NCBI RefSeq assembly: GCF_937123735.1
Contig: NZ_CAKZKL010000034.1
Location: 18,070 to 82,069 of the forward strand
Direction of reading: 5' to 3'
DNA length: 64,000 bases
From: an uncultured Lentibacter sp.
GTDB taxonomy: Bacteria; Pseudomonadota; Alphaproteobacteria; Rhodobacterales; Rhodobacteraceae
The notes under the pieces are model-generated. The model searched no databases. It saw only the letters and a list, made by a program, of their open reading frames with translations, and had not been told where the DNA came from. Numbering within the stretch: the first letter of the stretch is position 1; every line of letters starts with the position of its first letter. Shown in pieces: positions 16,805 through 27,246 of the stretch. The translations under genes and the position numbers were made by a program.

Positions 16805-18415
16805 ATGGCCATTACATCAGCCAACCAACTAGAGCTCTTGCAAACGGCCGAGGCCGTTGCGCGCGAAAAGATGATTGACCCAGGGCTTGTAATTGAAGCC
16901 ATGGAAGAAAGCCTCGCCCGCGCCGCGAAGAGCCGCTACGGCGCGGAAATGGACATTCGCGTGGCGATTGACCGCAAGACAGGCAAGGCCACATTTACCC
17001 GCGTTCGCACGGTTGTGGAGGAAGAGGAGCTTGAGAACTATCAAGCCGAAATGACGGTTGAGCAGGCTAAGCTATACCTTGATGACCCGAAGGTTGGAGA
17101 CAGCTTTGTAGAAGAGGTGCCCCCTGTCGAGATGGGCCGTATCGCCGCGCAAAGCGCCAAGCAGGTTATTTTGCAAAAAGTGCGCGAAGCCGAGCGTGAG
17201 CGCCAGTTCGAGCAGTTCAAGGACCGTGCCGGCACCATCATCAACGGTGTGGTGAAACGCGAAGAATATGGCAATGTTATCGTTGATGTGGGCAGTGGCG
17301 AAGCCATTTTGCGCCGCAATGAGAAGATCGGCCGTGAAAGTTACCGCCCGAACGACCGGATTCGCTGCTACATCAAGGACGTGCGCCGCGAACAGCGTGG
17401 GCCGCAGATTTTCCTGAGCCGCACGGCGCCCGAATTCATGGCTGAGCTCTTCAAGATGGAAGTGCCTGAAATTTATGAAGGTATCATCGAGATCAAGGCT
17501 GTTGCCCGTGACCCCGGCTCGCGCGCCAAGATCGCAGTGATTTCCTATGACAACAGCATCGACCCGGTTGGCGCTTGTGTTGGTATGCGCGGCAGCCGTG
17601 TGCAGGCTGTTGTGAACGAACTTCAGGGTGAAAAAATCGATATCATCCCATGGAACGAAGATGTGCCGACATTCCTTGTGAACGCGCTACAGCCAGCTGA
17701 GGTTTCCAAGGTTGTTCTTGATGAGGAAGCGGAGCGCATTGAAGTGGTCGTTCCAGATGAGCAACTGAGCCTTGCGATTGGTCGTCGTGGTCAGAATGTG
17801 CGCCTTGCGTCACAGCTGACAGCGTTGGAAATCGAGATCATGACGGAAGCGGATGAATCCGAGCGCCGGCAGAAAGAGTTCGAGCTGCGCACCAAGCTGT
17901 TCATGGATAAGCTTGATCTGGACGAGTTCTTTGCCCAACTGCTCGTTTCTGAGGGGTTCACCGCTCTGGAAGAGGTGGCCTATGTCGAAAAAGATGAGCT
18001 GCTGGTGATTGATGGTGTTGACGAGGACACCGCAGAAGAGCTGCAAGCCCGCGCCCGCGATATTCTGGAAGCAGAGGCAAAAGCCGCTATGGACAACGCC
18101 CGAGCGCTTGGCCTGGAAGACAGCCTTGCAGAGTTTGGTGATATGACGCCACAGATGCTGGAAGCGCTGGCCAAAGATGACGTCAAGACCCTTGAAGACT
18201 TTGCCACATGTGCCGATTGGGAGTTGGCCGGCGGCTGGACAACAATCGACGGTGAGCGTGTGAAGGATGACGGCATTCTGGAACCCTTCGAGATCACATT
18301 GGAAGATGCCCAAGCGCTCGTTATGAGTGCACGGATACAGCTTGGTTGGATCGACCCGGATGATCTGTCGGATGACTCCGAGCAAGACACCATCACCGAA
18401 GACGAGGCGGGGTGA
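16805..18415 (+). CDS. nusA: Transcription termination/antitermination protein NusA
   Basis: A 536-residue RNA-polymerase-binding elongation factor. Domains in order: an N-terminal polymerase-binding domain (~1-130), S1 (INGVVKREEYGNVIVDVGSGEA), two KH motifs (GACVGMRGSRVQAVVNELQ and AIGRRGQNVRLASQL), then C-terminal acidic repeats and a helix-hairpin-helix-like segment (LLVIDGVDEDTAEELQARA). The ATG directly follows the rimP stop. It is part of rimP-nusA-ylxR-infB. Confidence 0.97.
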   Translation: MAITSANQLELLQTAEAVAREKMIDPGLVIEAMEESLARAAKSRYGAEMDIRVAIDRKTGKATFTRVRTVVEEEELENYQAEMTVEQAKLYLDDPKVGDSFVEEVPPVEMGRIAAQSAKQVILQKVREAERERQFEQFKDRAGTIINGVVKREEYGNVIVDVGSGEAILRRNEKIGRESYRPNDRIRCYIKDVRREQRGPQIFLSRTAPEFMAELFKMEVPEIYEGIIEIKAVARDPGSRAKIAVISYDNSIDPVGACVGMRGSRVQAVVNELQGEKIDIIPWNEDVPTFLVNALQPAEVSKVVLDEEAERIEVVVPDEQLSLAIGRRGQNVRLASQLTALEIEIMTEADESERRQKEFELRTKLFMDKLDLDEFFAQLLVSEGFTALEEVAYVEKDELLVIDGVDEDTAEELQARARDILEAEAKAAMDNARALGLEDSLAEFGDMTPQMLEALAKDDVKTLEDFATCADWELAGGWTTIDGERVKDDGILEPFEITLEDAQALVMSARIQLGWIDPDDLSDDSEQDTITEDEAG

Positions 18416-18427
18416 GCAAGGCTTTTA

Positions 18428-19048
18428 ATGGCAACAGACGCAGCGATCAAAACTTTGGACACGCAAGATGCGGTGCGCAAATGCATCGCAACGGGTGAGT
18501 TGCGGCCTAAATCAGAACTTCTGCGCTTTGTGATTGGGCCTGAACAAGGTTTGGTTTTTGATGTGGCCGCTAAGTTACCTGGTCGCGGTATCTGGGTCAG
18601 CGCAAGTCGTGCGGCGCTGGCACAGGCTATCGCAAAAAAAATGTTCAGCCGTTCGGCGAAAACACAGGTTGTTGTGCCGGATGGCCTTGAGGATTGGGTT
18701 GAGGCAACGCTCGTGAAGCGGCTAATCAGCCTGATCGGTCTTGCGCGAAAGTCTGGTGGGGCTGTGACGGGTTCCACAAAAGTGAAGGATTGGACGACAA
18801 GCGAGCGAGCCAGTATATTGTTTCAGGCAAGTGATGGTTCGCCGCGAGAAAAGTCGAAAATTAGACTATGGGGCGAAGGAAAAACCTTCGAATGCCTCAC
18901 ACGACATGAGCTTGGCGCAGCCTTCGGGAGAGAATTCGCAGTTCATGCAGCCTTAGATGCTGGAGGTTTGGCCTCGCGTGTTATAGAGGAAGCAACAAGA
19001 TTAGAGGGCTTTCGGCCCGCCGCGCCTGAAGGGCGCATGAAAGGATGA
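18428..19048 (+). CDS. ylxR: YlxR (DUF448) RNA-binding protein fused to an L7Ae-like domain
   Basis: A 206-residue protein. The N-terminal half is the YlxR fold: RKCIATGELRPKSELLRFV and LPGRGIWVSASRAAL. From about residue 98 a segment LISLIGLARKSGGAVTGSTKV matches the start of L7Ae/L30e-type RNA-binding domains, followed by a longer tail. This fused form is usual in alphaproteobacteria. It sits between nusA and infB in the translation/transcription operon, and a role in RNA binding or RNase P modulation is likely. Confidence 0.88.
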   Translation: MATDAAIKTLDTQDAVRKCIATGELRPKSELLRFVIGPEQGLVFDVAAKLPGRGIWVSASRAALAQAIAKKMFSRSAKTQVVVPDGLEDWVEATLVKRLISLIGLARKSGGAVTGSTKVKDWTTSERASILFQASDGSPREKSKIRLWGEGKTFECLTRHELGAAFGREFAVHAALDAGGLASRVIEEATRLEGFRPAAPEGRMKG

Positions 19049-19057
19049 GTATATCGA

Positions 19058-21544
19058 ATGAGCGATAGCGACGGCAAAAAAACACTTGGTCTCCGCGGCG
19101 GACCGCGGTCTGGCAATGTAAAGCAGAGCTTTAGTCACGGCAGAACCAAGAATGTGGTGGTAGAAACGAAGCGCAAACGCGTTGTCGTTCCCAAACCCAG
19201 TGTCGTAACGTCTAGCACGGGTGCCGGCGACAAGAAGCTGAGCACTGCGCCAAGCAACCGTCCGGGCGGCATTTCTGACGCTGAGATGGACAGACGCTTG
19301 CGCGCGGTTCAGGCCGCCAAATCGCGGGAAGCAGAAGAAGCCGAGATCCGCGCAGCAGAAGAAAAGCAGCGCGAAGAAGAGCGTATGCGCCGCCGCCAGG
19401 AAGCGGAAGAAAAAGAGCGCGAGGAAAAAGAGCGCGAAGAGCGCGCCCGTGCGAAAGCGGAAGAAGACGAGCGCAAAAAGAATGAAGCTGCCGAAAGCGC
19501 AAAACGTGCCGCTGCGGCGCCGGCTCCGGCAGAAGACGCAGGAGCAGGCCGCACGGCAGCGAAGCCTCTTGCAGACCGTCGCAAGCCCGAAAAGGAGCGC
19601 GACGATCGTAACAAAACGGCCAAGACTCGTGGGGATGAAAGCCGTCGCAGCGGTAAGTTGACGCTGAACCAAGCTCTCACCGGTGGTGAAGGCGGGCGAC
19701 AGCGCTCAATGGCGGCGATGAAGCGCCAACAAGAGCGGGCCCGGCAAAAAGCGATGGGGCAGAATGTCGAACGCGAAAAGATCGTGCGCGAAGTTCAGCT
19801 GCCCGAAGCGATTGTCGTGAGCGAACTGGCCAACCGCATGGCCGAGCGTGTTGCGGATGTTGTGAAATCGCTCATGAATATGGGGATGATGGTCACGCAG
19901 AACCAAACAATTGATGCTGATACAGCCGAGCTGATCATTGAAGAATTCGGTCACAGCGTGACGCGGGTTTCTGATGCAGACGTTGAAGACGTGATCAAGG
20001 AAGTTGCCGAAAATCCGGAAGATCTGAAGTCACGTCCGCCTGTTATCACAATTATGGGACACGTTGACCACGGCAAGACATCTTTGCTTGACGCTATTCG
20101 GGATGCGAAGGTTGTTGCTGGCGAAGCGGGTGGCATCACGCAGCATATCGGGGCCTATCAGGTAAAAACCGAGAGCGGCTCTTTGCTGTCCTTCCTTGAT
20201 ACGCCCGGTCACGCGGCCTTCACCTCGATGCGCTCGCGCGGCGCCCAGGTTACAGACATTGTTGTGCTTGTTGTGGCCGCGGATGACGCTGTTATGCCGC
20301 AAACGATTGAGGCCATTAACCACGCAAAAGCGGCGAAAGTGCCCATGATTGTTGCTATCAACAAGATCGACAAACCTGCCGCTAACCCCGATAAGGTGCG
20401 GACAGATTTGCTACAGCACGAGGTGATCGTGGAGAAGCTCTCCGGCGATGTGCAGGATGTGGAAGTGTCAGCCATCACGGGGCAGGGGCTGGATGAACTT
20501 CTCGAAGCAATCGCGCTGCAAGCGGAAATTCTTGAGCTGAAAGCCAACCCTGATCGGGCAGCTGAAGGGGCCGTTATTGAAGCCCAGCTTGATGTGGGTC
20601 GAGGCCCTGTGGCCACCGTTCTGGTTCAAAAAGGCACATTGCGCCAAGGCGATATTTTTGTGGTAGGTGAGCAGTATGGTAAAGTGCGTGCGCTGATCAA
20701 CGACAAAGGTGAGCGCGTCAAGGAAGCGGGGCCTTCCGTGCCGGTTGAGGTGCTTGGGCTTAACGGCACTCCCGAGGCCGGCGATGTTCTCAATGTTGTC
20801 AGCTCGGAGGCGCAAGCCCGCGAAATTGCAGAGTATCGTGAGAAAGCGGCAAAAGAAAAACGCGCAGCCGCCGGAGCGGCCACGACGCTTGAACAGCTTA
20901 TGGCGAAGGCCAAGCAAGATAAAAACCTCACAGAAATGCCCATTGTTATGAAGGCAGATGTGCAGGGTTCTGCCGAGGCAATTGTCCAGGCGATGGAGAA
21001 AATCGGCAACGATGAGGTGCGTGTGCGTGTTCTGCACTCTGGGGTAGGGGCGATCACGGAGAGTGATATCGGTCTTGCCGAGGCTTCCGGCGCGCCTGTC
21101 TTCGGCTTCAATGTGCGTGCGAATGCGCCTGCGCGCAACAGCGCAAACCAGAAGGGTGTCGAAATCCGGTATTACTCGGTGATCTATGATCTGGTGGACG
21201 ATGTGAAACAGGCTGCAAGTGGTCTTCTTTCTGCGGAGATCCGCGAGAAGTTTATTGGCTATGCGGAAATTCGCGAGGTCTTCAAGGTTACTGGAGTTGG
21301 CAAGGTGGCTGGTTGTCTGGTGACAGAGGGGGTTGCCCGGCGCAGCGCAGGTGTGCGCCTCTTGCGTGACAACGTTGTTATCCATGAAGGCACACTCAAG
21401 ACACTGAAGCGCTTCAAAGATGAAGTTTCCGAAGTCCAGTCCGGACAGGAATGTGGTATGGCGTTTGAGGCCTATGACGACATTCGCGCGGGCGATGTTA
21501 TCGAGATTTTCGAGCGCGAGGAAGTTGAGCGCAACCTCGACTGA
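19058..21544 (+). CDS. infB: Translation initiation factor IF-2
   Basis: An 828-residue GTPase that places fMet-tRNA on the 30S subunit. The N-terminal ~230 residues form a charged, Arg/Glu/Ala-rich coiled region. IF2_N follows, then the G domain beginning near residue 330: [12 protein letters not shown] (G1), DTPGHAAF (G3), NKIDKP (G4). Beta-barrel domains and the IF2 C-terminal domains complete it. It is the last gene of the operon, closed by a strong terminator at 21568-21604. Confidence 0.97.
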   Translation: MSDSDGKKTLGLRGGPRSGNVKQSFSHGRTKNVVVETKRKRVVVPKPSVVTSSTGAGDKKLSTAPSNRPGGISDAEMDRRLRAVQAAKSREAEEAEIRAAEEKQREEERMRRRQEAEEKEREEKEREERARAKAEEDERKKNEAAESAKRAAAAPAPAEDAGAGRTAAKPLADRRKPEKERDDRNKTAKTRGDESRRSGKLTLNQALTGGEGGRQRSMAAMKRQQERARQKAMGQNVEREKIVREVQLPEAIVVSELANRMAERVADVVKSLMNMGMMVTQNQTIDADTAELIIEEFGHSVTRVSDADVEDVIKEVAENPEDLKSRPPVITIMGHVDHGKTSLLDAIRDAKVVAGEAGGITQHIGAYQVKTESGSLLSFLDTPGHAAFTSMRSRGAQVTDIVVLVVAADDAVMPQTIEAINHAKAAKVPMIVAINKIDKPAANPDKVRTDLLQHEVIVEKLSGDVQDVEVSAITGQGLDELLEAIALQAEILELKANPDRAAEGAVIEAQLDVGRGPVATVLVQKGTLRQGDIFVVGEQYGKVRALINDKGERVKEAGPSVPVEVLGLNGTPEAGDVLNVVSSEAQAREIAEYREKAAKEKRAAAGAATTLEQLMAKAKQDKNLTEMPIVMKADVQGSAEAIVQAMEKIGNDEVRVRVLHSGVGAITESDIGLAEASGAPVFGFNVRANAPARNSANQKGVEIRYYSVIYDLVDDVKQAASGLLSAEIREKFIGYAEIREVFKVTGVGKVAGCLVTEGVARRSAGVRLLRDNVVIHEGTLKTLKRFKDEVSEVQSGQECGMAFEAYDDIRAGDVIEIFEREEVERNLD

Positions 21545-21565
21545 CCGCTGGATAGGCGCTATTTC

Positions 21566-21604
21566 AAAAAAGGCTGACAGTGAAAACTGTCAGCCTTTTT
21601 ATTT
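21566..21604. terminator. Bidirectional Rho-independent terminator between infB and a small gene
   Basis: Stem AAGGCTGACAG / CTGTCAGCCTT with a TGAAAA loop, flanked by an A-run on the left and a T-run on the right, so it can terminate both strands. It ends the infB operon on + and the 43-codon gene at 21599-21730 on -, whose stop codon lies in the T tract. Confidence 0.92.
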
Positions 21605-21730
21605 TTCGGAAGAGATGGGAAGGCCGGTAAATTCCTTTTCACCGGCACGAACAACTATATGTCCGCTTGACAGTTCTTTAACAAAAACACCTTGAACCAG
21701 AACACCGCTACCAACCATGATTGTACGCAT
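21599..21730 (-). CDS. Conserved-looking 43-residue small protein
   Basis: A short gene between the infB terminator and mutT. ATG 21730 is preceded by GAGGAGG with 6 nt spacing, one of the strongest SD sequences in the window. The product begins MRTIMVGSGVLVQGVFVKEL and ends in a TGLPISSEK tail. The alternating hydrophobic pattern suggests a small beta barrel or sheet; no signal peptide is present. I recall similar MRTI-V-GS small proteins in Rhodobacterales but know of no function. The stop lies in the shared terminator. Confidence 0.7.
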   Translation of the reverse strand: MRTIMVGSGVLVQGVFVKELSSGHIVVRAGEKEFTGLPISSEK

Positions 21731-21802
21731 GGTAGCCTCCTCGGGTCTGTTAATGTGAGTTCATAAAGAAACTGAAAAGCTGACAAAAGCAAGGTTTGAT
21801 TG

Positions 21803-22201
21803 TCAGAGCCAGTCTCTCAAAATGGGAATGAGCGGAATATCTGCTGCTGGCATTGGATAGTCTTTCAGCTTGTTTGGCTGCACCCAAGCCAAGGTCTGCC
21901 CCTCGCGTGCAGTGAGAATTCCGTTCCATTTGCGACAGACAAATAAAGGCATGAGCAGATGAAAGTCGGCATAGCTGTGTGAAGCGAAGGTGAGCGGAGC
22001 CAGACAGCTGTTCCAGGTTTCGATCCCCAGCTCCTCATTGAGTTCTCGCACAAGAGCCGCCTCGGGAGTTTCGCCTGCTTCTATCTTCCCCCCAGGAAAC
22101 TCCCAGAGCCCAGCCATTGACTTCCCGGCGGGGCGTTGGGCCAGGAGGACGCGGTTGTCTTTATCAAGCAGAGCGACGGCGGAGACCAATACGGTTTTCA
22201 T
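21803..22201 (-). CDS. mutT: 8-oxo-dGTP diphosphatase (MutT-type NUDIX hydrolase)
   Basis: A 132-residue sanitising enzyme. LLAQRPAGKSMAGLWEFPGGK leads into the Nudix box GGKIEAGETPEAALVRELNEELGIE, both typical of MutT. It overlaps argJ by 4 bp (ATGA), and argJ follows the isomerase gene by only 5 bp, so the order isomerase-argJ-mutT forms one operon read on the minus strand. Confidence 0.93.
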   Translation of the reverse strand: MKTVLVSAVALLDKDNRVLLAQRPAGKSMAGLWEFPGGKIEAGETPEAALVRELNEELGIETWNSCLAPLTFASHSYADFHLLMPLFVCRKWNGILTAREGQTLAWVQPNKLKDYPMPAADIPLIPILRDWL

Positions 22202-23427
22202 GATCGGTAATCCGCATTGATTTCGATGTAGCCATGGGTCAGATCACAGGTCCAGACGGTGCTTTTGCCTGATCCAAGGCCGATATCCACCTTGATGAGA
22301 ATGTCTTGCGCTTTCATGATCAGTGCCGCGTCTTCTTCGCGGTAGGTTGGGCTTACCCAGCCGTTTTCGGCAACCAGAATATCGCCAAACGAGATGGAAA
22401 GCTTGTCACGGTCGGCTGCGGCCCCTGATTTTCCAATGGCCATGACAATCCGGCCCCAGTTTGGATCTTCGCCTGCGATGGCTGTTTTGACCAGCGGGGA
22501 ATTGGCGATGGACATTGCATGAACGCGTGCATCAGAGTCACTTTGTGCGCCTGTGACGCGAATTTCGATAAATTTGCTGGCCCCTTCGCCATCTTTGACC
22601 ACTTGATGAGCAAGATCTTGCATGACAGCCTTCAGAGCGGCCTTGAAAGCAGGGTCGTTGCGCGAGGCTGTCGCACCACTTTGCCCGGTGGCACAAAGCA
22701 AGACGGTGTCTGAGGTAGAGGTGTCACTGTCGACGGTGATCGCGTTGAAGGTTGGTTCGGTCAATTCTGACAGCGTGTCTTGCAGGTCAGATTGGGCCAT
22801 TTCAATATCTGTGAAAATATAGACCAGCATGGTTGCCATATCGGGCGCGATCATGCCCGAGCCCTTGGCAATGCCCGCGATACGGACGGTTTTGCCGTTT
22901 ACATCACATTGGGCAGTGGCACCTTTTGCAAAGGTATCGGTGGTCATGATCGCTTGGGCGGCCTCTGCGATTTGTTCTTCAGAAAGCGTCTTCGTCAGGC
23001 CGTCAAGAGTTTCGATAATTCGCTCGTGAGGCAAACGCTCGCCGATAACACCTGTTGAAGAGGTGAAAACACGATCTTCAGAGACAGAAAGACTCTCGGC
23101 GGTTGCCTGAACCAAGGCGTCAACAGAAGCTTGCCCCGCGCCCCCTGTAAAGGCGTTGGAGTTGCCCGAGTTGACCAGGATTGCTGCCGCGCCGGAAGCC
23201 TCAGAGCCAAGCTTGCGCTGGCAATCCAGAACTGCTGCTGAGCGTGTGGACGAGCGGGTAAAGACGCCTGCCACGGTTGTTCCGGGGCAGAGGTGCGCCA
23301 GCATGACATCGGTGCGACCGCTGTATTTCACACCCGCCGCAGCCGTTGAAAAGCTGACCCCCGCAATTGGCGGTAGGTCGGGAAACTTCTTCGGCGCAAG
23401 CGGCGAGATTTTGGTGATATGAGCCAT
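22198..23427 (-). CDS. argJ: Bifunctional glutamate N-acetyltransferase / amino-acid acetyltransferase ArgJ
   Basis: Transfers acetyl groups from N-acetylornithine to glutamate in the cyclic arginine pathway. The 409-residue precursor carries the self-cleavage motif AKGSGMIAPDMATML; T199 becomes the N-terminal nucleophile of the beta subunit. NSGNSNAFTGGAG and TSSTGVIGERLP form the oxyanion region. It is the second arginine gene in the window besides argG. It lies 5 bp downstream of the peptidyl-prolyl isomerase gene. Confidence 0.96.
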   Translation of the reverse strand: MAHITKISPLAPKKFPDLPPIAGVSFSTAAAGVKYSGRTDVMLAHLCPGTTVAGVFTRSSTRSAAVLDCQRKLGSEASGAAAILVNSGNSNAFTGGAGQASVDALVQATAESLSVSEDRVFTSSTGVIGERLPHERIIETLDGLTKTLSEEQIAEAAQAIMTTDTFAKGATAQCDVNGKTVRIAGIAKGSGMIAPDMATMLVYIFTDIEMAQSDLQDTLSELTEPTFNAITVDSDTSTSDTVLLCATGQSGATASRNDPAFKAALKAVMQDLAHQVVKDGEGASKFIEIRVTGAQSDSDARVHAMSIANSPLVKTAIAGEDPNWGRIVMAIGKSGAAADRDKLSISFGDILVAENGWVSPTYREEDAALIMKAQDILIKVDIGLGSGKSTVWTCDLTHGYIEINADYRS

Positions 23428-23432
23428 TCGGG

Positions 23433-24290
23433 TTACTCCGTCAGCAGGCTATCTTCTTTCAGGATGGCAGGGTCAACTTTGCCCTCTGCCGTGAGTTGGA
23501 TGTCACCAGCTTTGCGCAAGCGCTCAAGTTCTTCATCTATGATCTTGTTGTATAGGCTGTTCTCAAGCTCGGCGCGCATCTCCTCGAATGTGGGCTGATC
23601 GGCCAAACGGGTTTCATTCAAGCGGATAACATGCCAGCCGAATTGCGTTTGGACGGGCGCAGATATTGCTCCTTCTGCCAAGGCTTCTACGGCATTTTGG
23701 AATTCCGGCACCATCATACCTTTGCCAAACCAGCCGAGATCGCCACCATTGGGTCCGGACGGGCCTGTCGAACGTGTTTTGGCCAGCTCGGCAAAATCGG
23801 CGCCTTCTTCCAGCTCCTTGACAAGCGCCAGTGCGTCTTCTTGCGTTTCAACGAGGATATGTGCTGCCTGATACTCCTTGTCAGGCGCCGCACCCTCATA
23901 TGCCTCATTGTAGGCTTCGCGCAGCGCAGCTTCGGTCAAGCGTTCGTCGACAATTTGCGTGATAACCGTAGCGGCCAAAAGCGAGCGGCGTTCATTGTCG
24001 AGGCGGCGCTGGATGGGGGCTGGCATCTCCCCTTCAAATCGGTTCGCCAAAACAGTTTGGTTTATGAGTTGGTCAAGCAGGGCCTTGTAAAGCACCTCGT
24101 CTTCCAACTCGATAAATTGTTGGGGCAGGCGGCTGCGTGCTGTTGCCAGATGTCCCAGAGTGATCTCTGTTCCGTCAACCACGGCCACGACGGTGCTTGC
24201 AGAATGTGGGGTGTCCTCGGCCAGCGCTGCGAAGGGAGCAAGGGCAAGGCCAGCGGCCAGAGAGAGAATTTTGAAGTGTTTAGACATCAT
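23433..24290 (-). CDS. Parvulin-type peptidyl-prolyl cis-trans isomerase, exported
   Basis: A 285-residue periplasmic foldase. The signal peptide ends near ALAPFAALAE. A SurA/PrsA-like N-terminal helical region precedes the PPIC domain: EYQAAHILVETQEDALALVKELEEGADFAELA, GPNGGDLGWFGKGMMVPEFQNAV and TQFGWHVIRL. Tandem ATGs lie at 24290 and 24287, with AAGGA upstream; either could be used. It is divergent from secA and probably helps fold proteins exported by Sec. Confidence 0.92.
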   Translation of the reverse strand: MMSKHFKILSLAAGLALAPFAALAEDTPHSASTVVAVVDGTEITLGHLATARSRLPQQFIELEDEVLYKALLDQLINQTVLANRFEGEMPAPIQRRLDNERRSLLAATVITQIVDERLTEAALREAYNEAYEGAAPDKEYQAAHILVETQEDALALVKELEEGADFAELAKTRSTGPSGPNGGDLGWFGKGMMVPEFQNAVEALAEGAISAPVQTQFGWHVIRLNETRLADQPTFEEMRAELENSLYNKIIDEELERLRKAGDIQLTAEGKVDPAILKEDSLLTE

Positions 24291-24461
24291 TTTTCCTTTG
24301 TTTCCTTCGTGTATCGCTCACAGCGTTGACACTGCCAAGAGCGGCGCTTACATCGCCTTAAGTTAAGACACGCTTTATGTTCCAAGCCGTTGTAGGACGC
24401 GCAAATATCCGGAGCAAGCAATTGTCTTGTGGCTGGATAAAATGATCGGATCGGACTTAAT

Positions 24462-27146
24462 ATGCTTGGACTTGGATCGCTCGCCAAAAAGGTTTTTGGA
24501 ACGCCAAATGACCGCAAAGTTAAGGCCATCAAGCCGCTCGTTGAAAAGATAAACGCGCTGGAGCCTGAATTTGAAGCGCTGAGCGATGCCGGGCTGATCG
24601 AGAAGACGCAGGCGCTTAAAGAGCGTCATCAAGGCGGAGAGACGCTGGACGACCTCTTGCCCGAGGCTTTCGCAAATTGCCGCGAGGCGGCGAAAAGGGC
24701 TTTGGGCCTGCGCGCCTTTGATGTGCAGCTTATGGGCGGTATTTTCCTGCATCAGGGCAATATTTCAGAAATGAAAACAGGCGAGGGCAAGACGCTTGTG
24801 GCGACTTTCCCCGCATATCTTAATGCGCTGACAGGCAAGGGTGTCCATGTTGTGACTGTGAACGACTACCTCGCCAAACGCGACTCTGAGTGGATGAGCA
24901 ATGTTTTCTCTGCACTCGGCATGACAACTGGAGTTATTTATCCCCAGCAGCCGGAATCAGAGAAAGCGGCCGCATATGGCTCAGATATTACATATGCCAC
25001 CAACAACGAGCTGGGTTTTGACTATCTACGCGACAACATGAAAGCCGAGATTGGCCAAATTAACCAAAAATACCATCACTTTGCGATTGTGGATGAGGTG
25101 GATTCCATCCTGATTGACGAAGCCCGAACACCTCTGATCATCTCCGGACCTGCCGAGGACAGATCAGAGCTATACACGCAGATCGACAAGCTCATTCCCG
25201 AGTTGGACGATGTGCACTACACGCTCGATGAAAAGACCCGGAACGCGACCTTTTCTGACGAGGGCAACGAATTCTTGGAGCAGCTGCTGCGCCAGAGGGG
25301 TATTTTGGAGGAGGATCAAAGCCTTTACGACCCCGAAAGCGCCACCATTGTGCACCACGTTAACCAAGGCCTGCGTGCTCACAAGCTTTTTGCCAAAGAC
25401 AAAGATTACATCGTGCGAAACGGTGAAGTTGTTTTGATTGACGAGTTCACGGGCCGTATGATGCCGGGAAGGCGTCTGTCAGACGGGTTGCATCAGGCAA
25501 TCGAAGCCAAGGAAGGCTGTAGCATTCAATCGGAGAATGTGACCCTCGCTCAAGTAACCTTTCAGAACTACTTCCGCCTTTATGACAAGTTGGCCGGCAT
25601 GACAGGCACAGCCACGACAGAGGCGGATGAATTCATGGAAATCTATGGCCTGGGTGTGGTCGAAGTTCCAACGAACAAGCCAGTCGAGCGCATTGATGAT
25701 GATGATGCTGTCTACCGCACAGCCGCCGAAAAATTTGCAGCGATTGTTGAAACTATCAAAGAAGCCAACGCCAAGGGCCAGCCCATTCTTGTCGGCACGA
25801 CCTCGATCGAGAAATCTGAAATGCTGAGCCAAATGCTTACGCAAGCCGGCGTAAAGCACAATGTTCTCAATGCGCGCCAACACGAAAAAGAAGCGCAGAT
25901 TGTGGCGGATGCCGGCAAGCTTGGCGCTGTTACCATTGCGACGAACATGGCTGGCCGGGGAACCGACATCAAACTTGGGGGCAATGTCGAGTTCAAGATT
26001 ATGGAGGCGATTGCCGCCTCGCCCGAGGATGACAACGAAGAGATCCGTGCAAAGATTGAAGCAGAGCACGAGACTTGGGAACAAAAGGTCAAGGAGGCTG
26101 GTGGCCTGTTTGTATTGGCCACAGAGCGCCACGAAAGCCGCCGTATCGACAACCAGCTGCGCGGGCGTTCGGGCCGGCAGGGTGATCCGGGGCGCTCCTC
26201 GTTCTACCTGAGCCTTGAGGATGATCTCATGCGCATCTTCGGATCAGAGCGACTGGACAAGGTGCTTTCAACACTTGGTATGAAGGAAGGCGAAGCCATC
26301 GTTCATCCATGGGTTAACAAATCGCTTGAGCGCGCCCAAGCCAAGGTTGAGGGCCGCAACTTCGACATCAGGAAGCAACTGTTGAAGTTTGATGATGTGA
26401 TGAACGAACAACGCAAGGTTATCTTCAAACAGCGGCGCGACATCATGGAAGCCGGGGATCTTTCCGCCATCACTCAAGATATGCGCAACCAGGTGATTGA
26501 TGATCTGATTGACCAGTTCATGCCCCCAAAAACCTATGCTGACCAATGGGATACGGAAGGGCTCTATGCGGCCTGTATCGAACAGCTCGGCTTGGATGTG
26601 CCGGTGATTGACTGGGCCGCTGAAGAGGGCGTTGACGACGAGGAAATTACCGAGCGGCTTGAAAAAGCAGCTGATGAATTCATGGCATCAAAGGCTGCAC
26701 ATTTCGGCCCCGAGACCATGCGCCAGATTGAGAAGCAGGTGTTGCTTCAAACCATCGACAAGAAGTGGCGCGAGCATTTGTTGACTTTGGAGCACTTGCG
26801 TTCGGTTGTCAGCTTTCGTGGATACGCCCAACGCGACCCGTTGAATGAATATAAGAACGAGGCCTTCCAGCTTTTTGAAACCATGTTGGACAGCCTGCGC
26901 GAAGACGTGACCCAGCAGCTTTCACAAGTGCGCCCACTTTCTGAAGAGGAGCAGGAACAAGCGCTTGCACTGATGCAGCAGCAACAGGCGTTACAAGCCA
27001 CGGCCGCCAAAGAAACGGGTGCTGAAGGCCGCGCCGCTGCTGGCTTTGTTGAGGATGATCCCAGCACATGGGGCAACCCTGGACGCAATGAACCATGCCC
27101 TTGTGGCTCTGGCGACAAATTCAAGCACTGCCACGGGCGCGTCTGA
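24462..27146 (+). CDS. secA: Preprotein translocase ATPase SecA
   Basis: An 894-residue motor of Sec secretion. Walker A MKTGEGKT is near residue 104, followed by [14 protein letters not shown], the [15 protein letters not shown]alker B region and the [13 protein letters not shown] and [13 protein letters not shown] helicase motifs. The tail [19 protein letters not shown] is the zinc-binding SecB-interaction motif. An exported protein gene follows 100 bp downstream. Confidence 0.98.
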   Translation: MLGLGSLAKKVFGTPNDRKVKAIKPLVEKINALEPEFEALSDAGLIEKTQALKERHQGGETLDDLLPEAFANCREAAKRALGLRAFDVQLMGGIFLHQGNISEMKTGEGKTLVATFPAYLNALTGKGVHVVTVNDYLAKRDSEWMSNVFSALGMTTGVIYPQQPESEKAAAYGSDITYATNNELGFDYLRDNMKAEIGQINQKYHHFAIVDEVDSILIDEARTPLIISGPAEDRSELYTQIDKLIPELDDVHYTLDEKTRNATFSDEGNEFLEQLLRQRGILEEDQSLYDPESATIVHHVNQGLRAHKLFAKDKDYIVRNGEVVLIDEFTGRMMPGRRLSDGLHQAIEAKEGCSIQSENVTLAQVTFQNYFRLYDKLAGMTGTATTEADEFMEIYGLGVVEVPTNKPVERIDDDDAVYRTAAEKFAAIVETIKEANAKGQPILVGTTSIEKSEMLSQMLTQAGVKHNVLNARQHEKEAQIVADAGKLGAVTIATNMAGRGTDIKLGGNVEFKIMEAIAASPEDDNEEIRAKIEAEHETWEQKVKEAGGLFVLATERHESRRIDNQLRGRSGRQGDPGRSSFYLSLEDDLMRIFGSERLDKVLSTLGMKEGEAIVHPWVNKSLERAQAKVEGRNFDIRKQLLKFDDVMNEQRKVIFKQRRDIMEAGDLSAITQDMRNQVIDDLIDQFMPPKTYADQWDTEGLYAACIEQLGLDVPVIDWAAEEGVDDEEITERLEKAADEFMASKAAHFGPETMRQIEKQVLLQTIDKKWREHLLTLEHLRSVVSFRGYAQRDPLNEYKNEAFQLFETMLDSLREDVTQQLSQVRPLSEEEQEQALALMQQQQALQATAAKETGAEGRAAAGFVEDDPSTWGNPGRNEPCPCGSGDKFKHCHGRV

Positions 27147-27246
27147 AAAAGGTGCACAGAAACGCCTGAATGACTCCGCGCTTTCGCCTCATGCACGCCA
27201 GAATTCAAAGCCACATTGGCTCTGAACGGTTTTGGCGGAGGCACTC

